A stretch of 64,000 bases of DNA from JAIBAC01 sp046331095 (GTDB taxonomy: Bacteria > Actinomycetota > Acidimicrobiia > UBA2766): NCBI GenBank assembly GCA_046331095.1, contig JAXLRM010000007.1, positions 118,802 to 182,801 on the forward strand. Reading direction: 5' to 3'. How positions within the stretch are numbered: position 1 is the first letter of the stretch; every line of letters starts with the position of its first letter. Position numbers and translations under genes: made by a program. This document shows, piece by piece, positions 15,585-24,185 of the stretch. The notes beneath the pieces are model-generated. The model saw only the letters and a program-made list of their open reading frames with translations. It was not told the origin of the DNA and ran no database searches.

Positions 15585-16747
15585 CGTCGGTCCAGACCCA
15601 ACTCTCGTCCTCGTTCGCGGCGCACCTCGCCGACGCGCAGGTCGCGGTCGAGATCGAGACGCCCGAGATGACCCTGAACATCGGGCCACAGCACCCGTCG
15701 ACCCACGGGGTCTTCCGCCTCGTCGCGCAGGTCGACGGCGAGCGCGTCACCCAAGTGGAGCCCGTGCTCGGCTACATGCACCGCGGCTACGAGAAGCTGT
15801 GCGAGGTGCGCACGTACGCGCAGGTCACGACGCTCGTGAACCGCATCGACTGGCTCAGCGGCTACTGCAACGAGATCCCGTTCGTGCTGGCGGCCGAGAA
15901 GTTGATGGGCATCGAGGCGCCGCCGCGAGCACAGTACGTGCGCACGATCCTGAGCGAGCTCGCCCGCCAGGCCACCTTCCTCGTGTTCCTCGGCAGCTTC
16001 GGGATCGAGTTGGGCGCTCTGACGCCCTTCTTCCACACGATGCGCGACCGTGAGAAGGTCCTCGACCTGATCGAGTCGGTCACCGGCGGGCGCTTCCACC
16101 CGAACTTCAACCGTGTCGGCGGTCTGCTGGACGACCTTCCACCGGGCTTCGTCGAGGAGTGCGCCTCGGCGATGGACGACGTCGAGGCGATGTGCGACCA
16201 GGTCGAGACCCTGCTCTTCGGAAACGACATCTTCCGCGAGCGCACCCTCGGTGTCGGCGTGATCCCGCTCGACAAGGGCCTCGACTTCGGCGTGACCGGC
16301 GCCAACATCCGTGCGTCGGGATGCACCGTCGACGTGCGCCGCGACGAGCCCTACCTCGTCTACGACGAGATCGAATTCGACGTCGTGACCGACAGCCGCG
16401 GCGACGCGTACGCACGTGGCTACTGCAGGCTGCAGGAGACCAGGGAGTCGGTCCGCATCGTGCGCCAGTGCCTGAAGGCGTTGCCCTCCGGCCCGATCAA
16501 GGCCAAGGTCCCGAAGGTCATCCAGGTTCCACCGGGTGAGGTGTACGTCAGGGCCGAGAACCCACTCGGCGAGATGGGCTACTACCTCGTCTCACGCGGG
16601 GGCAGGATCCCCTACCGCGTGAAGGTGCGCACGGCGAGCTTCAACAACGTGAGCGTCCTCCCGTGGCTCCTCGAGGACGTCTACCTGCCCGACCTCATCG
16701 CGATCCTGGGCAGCCTCTACTTCATCCTCGGGGACGTGGACCGATGA
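15581..16747 (+). CDS. nuoD: NADH-quinone oxidoreductase subunit D
   Basis: 388 residues. Forms the quinone-binding site with NuoB. The motifs NIGPQHPSTHGV (with the quinone-site His) and YMHRGYEKL near residues 34-72 are conserved, as is the C-terminal SLYFILGDVDR. R68 in the HRG motif corresponds, as far as I can align it, to the arginine region of mitochondrial NDUFS2 that is dimethylated by NDUFAF7; a NDUFAF7-like gene closes this operon. The ATG at 15581 overlaps the nuoC stop, and the nuoD stop overlaps the nuoH ATG. The direct nuoD-nuoH junction shows that nuoE, nuoF and nuoG are missing here. Confidence 0.96.
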   Translation: MTSVQTQLSSSFAAHLADAQVAVEIETPEMTLNIGPQHPSTHGVFRLVAQVDGERVTQVEPVLGYMHRGYEKLCEVRTYAQVTTLVNRIDWLSGYCNEIPFVLAAEKLMGIEAPPRAQYVRTILSELARQATFLVFLGSFGIELGALTPFFHTMRDREKVLDLIESVTGGRFHPNFNRVGGLLDDLPPGFVEECASAMDDVEAMCDQVETLLFGNDIFRERTLGVGVIPLDKGLDFGVTGANIRASGCTVDVRRDEPYLVYDEIEFDVVTDSRGDAYARGYCRLQETRESVRIVRQCLKALPSGPIKAKVPKVIQVPPGEVYVRAENPLGEMGYYLVSRGGRIPYRVKVRTASFNNVSVLPWLLEDVYLPDLIAILGSLYFILGDVDR

Positions 16748-17745
16748 ACTGGTGGGCTTTCGCGCTGAGACTGCTCGTGATCGCGGCGATGATCCCGGCC
16801 GCCGCGTACGTGCTCGGCTACGGCTTCCTCAAGGTGCTGGCTCACATGCAGTACCGCCTCGGCCCGATGGAAGCGGGACGCTTCCACGGTGTCGGCCAGC
16901 TCCTCGCCGACGGGCTCAAGTTCCTCCAGAAGGAGGATCTCGTACCGGACAAGGCCGACCGGCCGGTGTTCCTCTTCGCGCCCGCCGTCGTACTCGTCGG
17001 TGTCGTGCTCGTGTACATGACGATCCCGTTCGGGCCGCCCCCGCTCAACATCGTCAACCTCGACAGCCAGCTCTTCGTGATGCTGGCAGCGTCGAGCCTG
17101 GGCACGATCGGCGTGCTCATGGCCGGCTGGTCGTCGGCGAACAAGTACTCGATGATGGGCGGGTTCCGGGCAGCGGGCCAGCTCCTCGCATACGAGTTGC
17201 CCCTGATCCTCGCGGCGGTCGGCGTCGTGATGCAGGCCGGGACGCTCAACCTCGACGGCATCGTCCACGCTCAGAGCCAGTTCCACCTCTTCGGCACGTC
17301 GATCGCGATCCCGTACGTGATCCCTCAGTTCATCGGTTTCGTCGTCTTCATCATCGCGAGCCAGGCCGAGCTGTCCCAGGCACCCTTCGACATGCCTTTC
17401 GCCGAGTCCGAACTCGTAGCCGGCTTCGCCACCGAGTACTCGGGGTTCCGCTACCTGTTCTTCTTCCTCGCCGAGTTCGCGTCGAACTTCGCGTTCGCGG
17501 CGATCGGGGCGACGTTGTTCCTCGGTGGCTACTGGGTGCCGCTCGTGCCGCAGAAGGCACTCTGGATCGTCGGGCCGATCGCGCTTGCGGTCAAGATCGG
17601 GATCCTGGTGTTCGTGTTCTTCTGGATGCGCTCCACCTACCCGCGTCTGCGCGAGGACCAGCTCCAGCGTTTCGCGTGGAAGTGGCTGATCCCGATCTCG
17701 CTCGTCAACATCGGCCTCACGGGCATCCTCAAGGTGGTGGCCTGA
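16744..17745 (+). CDS. nuoH: NADH-quinone oxidoreductase subunit H
   Basis: 333 residues, about eight transmembrane helices. Membrane subunit at the base of the quinone chamber. Conserved loops are present: QYRLGPMEAGRFHGVGQLLADGLKFLQKED (first cytoplasmic loop), ELPLILAAVGVV, and AELSQAPFDMPFAESELVAGFATEYSG with its acidic quinone-site residues. The ATG overlaps the nuoD stop (ATGA) and its own stop overlaps the nuoI ATG (TGATG), so it is coupled on both sides. Confidence 0.96.
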   Translation: MNWWAFALRLLVIAAMIPAAAYVLGYGFLKVLAHMQYRLGPMEAGRFHGVGQLLADGLKFLQKEDLVPDKADRPVFLFAPAVVLVGVVLVYMTIPFGPPPLNIVNLDSQLFVMLAASSLGTIGVLMAGWSSANKYSMMGGFRAAGQLLAYELPLILAAVGVVMQAGTLNLDGIVHAQSQFHLFGTSIAIPYVIPQFIGFVVFIIASQAELSQAPFDMPFAESELVAGFATEYSGFRYLFFFLAEFASNFAFAAIGATLFLGGYWVPLVPQKALWIVGPIALAVKIGILVFVFFWMRSTYPRLREDQLQRFAWKWLIPISLVNIGLTGILKVVA

Positions 17746-18260
17746 TGGCTGCGGTCGAGAAGACCACCGTCAGGGGCGGGCCCAAGACCCCGTCCCAGAT
17801 CAAGGGCCTGTTCGAGGGGCTGTGGGTCACCCTGCGGGCGCTCACCTCGCGCAGTCAGGTGGTGCAGTACCCCCACGTCAAAGAGGAACCCCACGCTCGC
17901 GCGCGGGGCGTGATCGGGCTCCTCGAGGAGAACTGCACGGTCTGCATGCTCTGCGCCCGCGAGTGCCCGGACTGGTGCATCTACATCGAAGGTCACAAGG
18001 AGCGGCGCGAGCCACGACGCGAGGGCGGCAAGCCGCGCACGGTCCAGGTCCTCGACCGCTTCGACATCGACTTCGCCCTCTGCATGTACTGCGGCATCTG
18101 CGTCGAGGTGTGCCCCTTCGACGCCCTTCACTGGTCGGCGGAGTACGAGTACAGCGAGCTCGAGATCCGTGACCTGATCCACGACAAGGACCGCCTCGGC
18201 TACTGGGACTCCACCAAACCGCCGGAACCGCGGCTCGGCTACTACAAGGCGGGCAAGTGA
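17745..18260 (+). CDS. nuoI: NADH-quinone oxidoreductase subunit I
   Basis: 171 residues. Carries clusters N6a and N6b. Two complete CxxCxxCxxxCP motifs are present, with cysteines at 64, 67, 70, 74 and at 113, 116, 119, 123; an additional Cys at 78 follows the first motif. In an 11-subunit complex this ferredoxin-like subunit is where an alternative electron donor would deliver electrons. The C-terminal tail ends with a family-typical RLGYYKAGK. Overlaps both neighbours. Confidence 0.96.
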   Translation: MAAVEKTTVRGGPKTPSQIKGLFEGLWVTLRALTSRSQVVQYPHVKEEPHARARGVIGLLEENCTVCMLCARECPDWCIYIEGHKERREPRREGGKPRTVQVLDRFDIDFALCMYCGICVEVCPFDALHWSAEYEYSELEIRDLIHDKDRLGYWDSTKPPEPRLGYYKAGK

Positions 18261-18790
18261 TGGTCGGCCCCAACATCGCGTTCTGGATAGTTGCCGTCGT
18301 GATGGTCGTCGCCGGCATCAGGCTCATGACGACCCACAACGTCGTGCACGCCGCCCTGTTCCTGATGATCGTGCTCGCTGGGACGGCGGCGATCTTCCTG
18401 CTCCTCGGCGCCGAGTTCCTCGGCTGGACCCAGGTGCTCGTCTACATCGGCGCCATAGTCGTGCTCTTCCTCTTCGGAGTGATGCTCACGCGGGCCAGCT
18501 ACGGCGAGTCCAAGGGGCTCGACAACGACCAGCGCGTCCTGGCGGCGACCGTCGCCGTGATCGTCTTCGTGGTCTTCGCCGGTGCGATGTGGAAGGCGTT
18601 CGGTGCGACGACGGAGATCGTGCTCGACAAGTCGACGACGGTCTCCGAGCTCGGCCGTGATCTCTTCGACAACTGGGTGTTGCCGTTCGAGGCGGTCTCC
18701 CTGGTACTTCTGTCGTCGCTGATCGGGGCGATCGCCCTTGCTCGGCGCGACGACCCCGACCACGTCCGCGACAGGGGAGCCCAGTCGTGA
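18260..18790 (+). CDS. nuoJ: NADH-quinone oxidoreductase subunit J
   Basis: 176 residues with five hydrophobic segments. The conserved pattern HNVVHAALFLMIVLAGTAAIFLLLGAEFLG followed by VLVYIGAIVVLFLFGVML, with the pi-bulge helix, is diagnostic of NuoJ. The ATG at 18260 overlaps the nuoI stop; a GTG one codon earlier is possible. Its stop overlaps the nuoK GTG. Confidence 0.95.
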   Translation: MVGPNIAFWIVAVVMVVAGIRLMTTHNVVHAALFLMIVLAGTAAIFLLLGAEFLGWTQVLVYIGAIVVLFLFGVMLTRASYGESKGLDNDQRVLAATVAVIVFVVFAGAMWKAFGATTEIVLDKSTTVSELGRDLFDNWVLPFEAVSLVLLSSLIGAIALARRDDPDHVRDRGAQS

Positions 18791-19086
18791 AGCTCAACCT
18801 GTTCCTCATGTTGTCGGCGTTCCTGTTCTGTCTCGGCATCTACGGGATGCTCGCCCGGCGCAACGCGGTCATGATCCTCATGTCGGTCGAGCTGATGCTC
18901 AACGCGATCAACATCAACCTCGTCGCGTTCGGGGCGGTGCACCGCAACCTGACCGGCCAGATCTTCGCCTTCTTCGTAATCGCGATCGCGGCGGCAGAGG
19001 TCGGCATCGGCCTCGCGGTCGTCCTGTTGATCTACCGCAACCGGGCCAGCGTCAACGTCGACGAAGTCGACCTCATGAAGGGCTGA
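18787..19086 (+). CDS. nuoK: NADH-quinone oxidoreductase subunit K
   Basis: 99 residues, three transmembrane helices, normal length. Conserved membrane-embedded glutamates are in helix 2 (MSVELMLNAININ) and helix 3 (AAAEVGIGLAVVLLIYRNR), part of the central hydrophilic axis. GTG start at 18787 overlapping the nuoJ stop (GTGA). Confidence 0.95.
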   Translation: MKLNLFLMLSAFLFCLGIYGMLARRNAVMILMSVELMLNAININLVAFGAVHRNLTGQIFAFFVIAIAAAEVGIGLAVVLLIYRNRASVNVDEVDLMKG

Positions 19087-19088
19087 CC

Positions 19089-21095
19089 TTGCAGATCCTC
19101 GAGCTGTTCTGGCTCCTCCCCGTCGTCAACATCGTTGCCTGCTTCCTCGCGTTCTTCTTCGGGAAGTCCGTGAGCCGTGGCAAGGCACAGGTGTGGACAC
19201 TGCCTGCAGTGGTGTTCTCGTGGGTGATGTCGATCCTCGGGGCGATCACGGTGATCGGCAACTCCGAGCTCGCGCACGAGGGGATCACGAAGACCTACAA
19301 GTGGTTCGAGTTCGGCCCCGACAGGTTCATGCAGATCGGCATCCACATCGACGGATTCGCGGTCGTCATGTGCCTCGTGGTCACCACGATCTCGATGATG
19401 GTGCAGATCTACTCGATCGGGTACATGCGCGGTGAGCCACGCTACGTCGAGTTCTACGCCGTACTGGCCGTCTTCACGGCGGGCATGTTGATCCTCGTCA
19501 CCGCCGACAACCTGTTCCTCGGCATCTTCGGCTGGGAGATCATGGGCCTCACCTCGTACCTGCTCATCGGGCACTACTACGAGAAGAGGGAGAACTCCAA
19601 CGCCGCGATCAAGGCGTTCATCACCACCAAGACCGGGGACATTGGGCTGGTGGTAGGGACGGTCATCGTCTACTGGGCGACCGAGACCTTCAACTTCGGT
19701 GCGATCAACGCCAAGGCACTCGAGGGCGAGTTCCACGGCGCGCTCCTCCTCACGGCGTCCATCGCCCTGTTCATCGGGGTGATCGGCAAGTCGGCGCAGT
19801 TCCCGCTGCACACGTGGTTGCCCGACGCGATGGCCGGTCCGACGCCGGTGAGTGCTCTGATCCACGCTGCCACGATGGTCGTCGCGGGTGTGTATCTCGT
19901 GGCGCGACTGTGGCCGACCTTCGTGACCGCGATGAACGTCCACATCGCCAACGTCAACCTCATCGCGCTCATCGGTGCGATCACGGCGGTGATCGCGGCG
20001 CTGCTCGCACTGGTGCAGTTCGACCTGAAGAAGGTGCTCGCCTATTCGACCGTGAGCCAGCTCGGCTACATGATCTTCGCTCTCGGGATCGGCGCCTGGG
20101 GTGCGGGAGTGTTCCACCTCTTCACGCACGCCTTCTTCAAGGCGCTGCTCTTCCTCGGCGCCGGGTCGGTGATCCACTCGGTGCACAGCAACGACATGCG
20201 TGACATGGGGGGCCTGCGCCGGGTGATGCCGCGCACGTACTGGACCTGGATCGTCGGCACACTCGCACTGTGCGGCGTGTTCCCGATGGCGGGCTTCTTC
20301 TCCAAGGACGAGATCCTCGCGAGCGCGTACCACAACGGTTACAAGTGGGTCTGGGTGGTCGGCCTCGCCGTGGCGTTCCTGACCGCGTTCTACATGTTCC
20401 GCGCCACCCACCTGACCTTCCACAAGCAGTACCGCGGCCACGGCCACCCCCACGAGTCCGAGGGGCTCATCACGGGACCGCTGATCTTCCTGGCGGTGCC
20501 GTCGGCGATCATCGGCTTCATCGGCGCACCCGGCAGCTTCAACCTCTTCGAGAAGTGGGCCACACCGGCAGCGGTGGAGGAGACCATCGCCAAGTACCCG
20601 GTCCTGCACCCGCATCCGGTCGACGCCACCACCTTCGTCCTTGCCGCCATCTCGGTCCTGCTCGCGCTGCTCGGTGTCGTCGTGGCGACGGTCGTGTTCT
20701 ACTGGGAGAAGACCCCCGGCGACATCGTCGAGCGCGTCGCTCCGATCCGCTGGATCCACAGGCTCCTGGCCAACAAGTACTTCCTCGACCACCTTTACGG
20801 GGGGATCGTCTACGCGATCAGGAAGCCGATCGCGGACGCCTGCTACTGGTTCAACCAGAACGTGATCGATCAGGTCCTCAACCTGACAGCAGCAGGCACT
20901 CTCGAGTTGGGCAAGGGCACGTACCTGTTCGACCAGAACGTCCTCGACAACGTCTACAACGGCACTGCCGTGGGTACCGACCGCATCGGCGGCTTCTTCC
21001 GCAAGATCCAGACGGGGAACATCCAGCAGTACGCAGCGGTGTTCTTCGCGGCCATGGCCTTGTTCGCCTTGGCGCTCGTATTCGCAGTTCGTTAA
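19089..21095 (+). CDS. nuoL: NADH-quinone oxidoreductase subunit L
   Basis: 668 residues. The distal antiporter-like proton-pumping subunit, with a C-terminal extension forming the lateral helix. Key residues are visible: Glu in FGWEIMGLTSYLL, Lys in GKSAQFPLHTWLPDAM, and His/Lys in ALVQFDLKKVLAYSTVSQLG. The start is the TTG at 19089, two bases after the nuoK stop; no ATG gives the right N-terminus (QILELFWLLP). It is followed by an aaggagg Shine-Dalgarno for nuoM. Confidence 0.95.
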   Translation: MQILELFWLLPVVNIVACFLAFFFGKSVSRGKAQVWTLPAVVFSWVMSILGAITVIGNSELAHEGITKTYKWFEFGPDRFMQIGIHIDGFAVVMCLVVTTISMMVQIYSIGYMRGEPRYVEFYAVLAVFTAGMLILVTADNLFLGIFGWEIMGLTSYLLIGHYYEKRENSNAAIKAFITTKTGDIGLVVGTVIVYWATETFNFGAINAKALEGEFHGALLLTASIALFIGVIGKSAQFPLHTWLPDAMAGPTPVSALIHAATMVVAGVYLVARLWPTFVTAMNVHIANVNLIALIGAITAVIAALLALVQFDLKKVLAYSTVSQLGYMIFALGIGAWGAGVFHLFTHAFFKALLFLGAGSVIHSVHSNDMRDMGGLRRVMPRTYWTWIVGTLALCGVFPMAGFFSKDEILASAYHNGYKWVWVVGLAVAFLTAFYMFRATHLTFHKQYRGHGHPHESEGLITGPLIFLAVPSAIIGFIGAPGSFNLFEKWATPAAVEETIAKYPVLHPHPVDATTFVLAAISVLLALLGVVVATVVFYWEKTPGDIVERVAPIRWIHRLLANKYFLDHLYGGIVYAIRKPIADACYWFNQNVIDQVLNLTAAGTLELGKGTYLFDQNVLDNVYNGTAVGTDRIGGFFRKIQTGNIQQYAAVFFAAMALFALALVFAVR

Positions 21096-21112
21096 GGAGG
21101 CTGATCGTCGCC

Positions 21113-22654
21113 ATGGATTGGTTCGACTCCTGGGCCCTGTCCCTCGCCGTATTCATTCCCATCGTCGCCGCGCTGATCATCCTCGCGATCCCGAGGGCGC
21201 GCGAGCTCCAGATCAAGGTCGTCGCGCTCGTCGGTGCGATCGCCGCACTCCTCGTCGGTGTCGGCATCCTGGGACGCTGGGACTGGGACGACGGCGGCTA
21301 CCAGTTCATGGTGAACAAGGGATGGATCGGCGCGATCCGCTCCAACTACCACATCGCACTCGACGGCATCTCGCTGCCGTTGTTCATGCTGACACTGGTG
21401 ATCGTGGTCCTCTGCATCATCTACTCGTGGAACCACTGGCCCGAGCCGCGTAGCCCGAAGATGCTGTTGATCCTCATCCTGTTGCTCGAGACAGGGATGC
21501 TGGGCACGTTCGTGAGCCTCGACCTCATCCTCTTCTTCGTGTTCTTCGAGATCACGTTGCTCCCGATGTACTTCATCATCGGGATCTGGGGCGGCGAACA
21601 ACGCATCTACGCGTCGATCAAGTTCTTCCTGTTCACCTTGTTCGGATCCGCCTTCATGCTCGTCGGATTCCTGGCGCTCTACTTCCTGTCCGAGCCGCAC
21701 ACCTTCGACATGGTCGAGCTGTCAGCCAGCGGCGGCGCCGCGGCATCGGTCATCAGCTCGACTGCGGGCCTCTGGATCTTCGCGGGGCTCTTCTTGGGGT
21801 TCGCGATCAAGGTTCCCATGTTCCCGTTCCACACGTGGCTCCCCGACGCGCACACGCAGGCGCCGACCGTGGGTTCGGTGATCCTCGCTGCCATCCTCCT
21901 GAAGCTCGGCACCTACGGATTCGTGCGGATCGCACTGCCGATCCTGCCGAAGGCAGCGCATTCCTGGGCACCTTGGATCGGGCTGTTAGCCGTGATCGGG
22001 ATCATCTACGGGTCCTTGTGCTGCCTCGCGCAATCCGACATGAAACGTCTGATCGCGTTCAGCTCGGTGGGTCACATGGGCTTCGTGATGCTCGGCATCG
22101 CGACCCTGACTCCGATCGGGATAAACGCCGCGATCTTCGGGATGATCGCGCACGGCGTCGTCACCGGGATGCTCTTCTTCATCGCAGGCTCGATGCACGA
22201 GCGTTACCACACACGCGAGATGGGCCGCCTCGGCGGGATGCTGTCGTCGATCCCACGCATGGGCGGCGTCCTCGTCCTCATCGCGTTCGCGTCCCTCGGG
22301 CTGCCCGCCCTCGCGGGATTCCCAGGCGAGTTCACGTCGATGCTCGCCAGCTTCGAACCGGCCGGCGGGCTCAGCTTGGCGCTCTTCCGCGGCTTCCTGG
22401 TTGCCGCCGCCGTCGGCACGGTCCTGACCGCGGGCTACATGCTGTACATGCTTCAGCGCGTCGCTCAGGGCGAGGTTCCCGGGGAGTTCGCCGGGCACCA
22501 CCTCCACGACATCGAGGCTCCCGAGTACGTGTCGTGGACGCCCCTGATCGTCCTCACGGTCGCGCTCGGAATCTTCCCGTCGCTGATCTTCGACGTGACG
22601 AACTCGTCGGTCGTGCCCATGTTCGAGGGCATCTTCCGCCACGCGGTCGGCTGA
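21113..22654 (+). CDS. nuoM: NADH-quinone oxidoreductase subunit M
   Basis: 513 residues, about 14 helices. Middle antiporter-like subunit. The conserved Glu in FFEITLLPMYFIIGIWGG and Lys in FAIKVPMFPFHTWLPDAH and the SDMKRLIAFSSVGHMGFV segment are present. A strong Shine-Dalgarno (aaggagg at 21094-21100) overlaps the nuoL stop and stands 12 nt before the ATG. Confidence 0.95.
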   Translation: MDWFDSWALSLAVFIPIVAALIILAIPRARELQIKVVALVGAIAALLVGVGILGRWDWDDGGYQFMVNKGWIGAIRSNYHIALDGISLPLFMLTLVIVVLCIIYSWNHWPEPRSPKMLLILILLLETGMLGTFVSLDLILFFVFFEITLLPMYFIIGIWGGEQRIYASIKFFLFTLFGSAFMLVGFLALYFLSEPHTFDMVELSASGGAAASVISSTAGLWIFAGLFLGFAIKVPMFPFHTWLPDAHTQAPTVGSVILAAILLKLGTYGFVRIALPILPKAAHSWAPWIGLLAVIGIIYGSLCCLAQSDMKRLIAFSSVGHMGFVMLGIATLTPIGINAAIFGMIAHGVVTGMLFFIAGSMHERYHTREMGRLGGMLSSIPRMGGVLVLIAFASLGLPALAGFPGEFTSMLASFEPAGGLSLALFRGFLVAAAVGTVLTAGYMLYMLQRVAQGEVPGEFAGHHLHDIEAPEYVSWTPLIVLTVALGIFPSLIFDVTNSSVVPMFEGIFRHAVG

Positions 22655-22693
22655 GCAGCACAGAGAATTCGGTAGAGAGAAGAAGACGAGTCC

Positions 22694-24175
22694 ATGTTCA
22701 GCGAATGGCACGGCATCCTTCCCGAGGTCATCGTCGTGGCGACCCTGCTGGTCGTGCTCGTCGTCGACCTCGTGCTGCCCAACCGGGCTAAGTGGACGCT
22801 GCCGGGAATCTGCGCCGTGGGCTTGGGGCTGGCAGCGATACCACTCGTCACGTTGTGGGTCTCACACCACGACCGCGTGCTCTTCGGCGGCTCCTACGTG
22901 GTCGACGAGTTCGCACTCGTGCTCAAGGGCCTGTTCCTCGTCACGGGTTATGTGGTGTTGTTCCTCAGCTTCAACCTGATAGAGGAGGGGCCGTACTACA
23001 GGGGCGAGTTCTACTTCCTGCTCCTCAGTTCGATCGTCGGGATGATGCTGATGGCGTCGGCCCGTGACCTGATCGTGATGTTCATCGCATTCGAGGCCCT
23101 CTCGACGCCGGGATACCTTCTCGCTGCGTGGAAGAAGTACGACTTGCGCTCGAACGAGTCCGGCATGAAGTACTTCATCCTCGGTGTCGTCTCGACGGCG
23201 ATCATGCTCTACGGGATGTCGTTCCTCTACGGCATCGCAGGGACGACGAGGTTCTCCGAGCTCGCCCACCGCCTCGGCGAGATCGGCACCAGCGCGGACC
23301 AGTTCCCACTCTTGGCGATGGGCATCGTCCTCGTTCTGATCGGCTTCGCGTTCAAGGTCTCCGCGGTGCCGTTCCACTTCTGGGCACCCGACACCTACGA
23401 GGGTGCCCCGACGCCGGTGACGGCGTTCTTCTCCACCGCCGTCAAGGCCGGGGGTTTCGTCGGGCTGATCGTCCTTCTGTACGCGGGCCTCTCGGCGAAC
23501 GGTGACGTGTGGAAGCCGATGATGTGGATACTCGCGGCAATCACGATGACGGTCGGAAACGTCATCGCCTTGCGGCAGACCAACATGGTGCGCATGCTCG
23601 CGTACTCGTCGATCGCACAGAGCGGCTTCATCCTGGCACCGCTGGCGGTCGTCGGGAACTCGCCCGAGTCGACCGCACTCGCTCTGCAGTCGGCGGTGGT
23701 CTACCTCGGCATCTACACGTTCATGAACCTCGGTGCGTTCGCGGTCGTGATCGCCGTCTCGCGGCGCACCCACTCCGGCGAGATCCGCAGCTACAACGGG
23801 CTGTGGCGGTCGGCGCCGGCCCTCGCGACGACGCTCGCGCTCTTCCTGGCGTCCCTCGCCGGCATCCCGCCCCTGGGCGGCTGGCTCGCCAAGTTCACGG
23901 TGTTCCGCGCTCTCGTCGTCGACGGTCAGCCGTCCTCGTACGTGCTTGCCGCGATCGCGGTCGTGAACTCGGTGATCGCGGCGTACTACTACCTCGGCGT
24001 GGTCCGGCGTATGTTCTTCGAGGACGAGGCACCCGAGCTAGCAGCGACTCCAGCCGAGCAGCCCCCGGCACCGCTCGCGCTGGCCATCGGCGCGCTGACG
24101 ATCATCATCGTGCTCGCCGGGATCACACCGTTGTTCACCTGGTTCGGCGAGAACGCCCACCTGCTCGCGCTCTGA
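22694..24175 (+). CDS. nuoN: NADH-quinone oxidoreductase subunit N (second copy in window)
   Basis: 493 residues, complete. Proximal antiporter-like subunit. Typical motifs: FIAFEALSTPGYLLAAW (Glu), FKVSAVPFHFWAPDTYEGAPTPVTAFFS (Lys) and RQTNMVRMLAYSSIAQSGFI. It differs throughout from the nuoN fragment at the left edge. The last structural gene of this operon; only 10 bp separate its stop from the MidA-type methyltransferase. Confidence 0.96.
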   Translation: MFSEWHGILPEVIVVATLLVVLVVDLVLPNRAKWTLPGICAVGLGLAAIPLVTLWVSHHDRVLFGGSYVVDEFALVLKGLFLVTGYVVLFLSFNLIEEGPYYRGEFYFLLLSSIVGMMLMASARDLIVMFIAFEALSTPGYLLAAWKKYDLRSNESGMKYFILGVVSTAIMLYGMSFLYGIAGTTRFSELAHRLGEIGTSADQFPLLAMGIVLVLIGFAFKVSAVPFHFWAPDTYEGAPTPVTAFFSTAVKAGGFVGLIVLLYAGLSANGDVWKPMMWILAAITMTVGNVIALRQTNMVRMLAYSSIAQSGFILAPLAVVGNSPESTALALQSAVVYLGIYTFMNLGAFAVVIAVSRRTHSGEIRSYNGLWRSAPALATTLALFLASLAGIPPLGGWLAKFTVFRALVVDGQPSSYVLAAIAVVNSVIAAYYYLGVVRRMFFEDEAPELAATPAEQPPAPLALAIGALTIIIVLAGITPLFTWFGENAHLLAL

Positions 24176-24185
24176 CCCCGGCACC

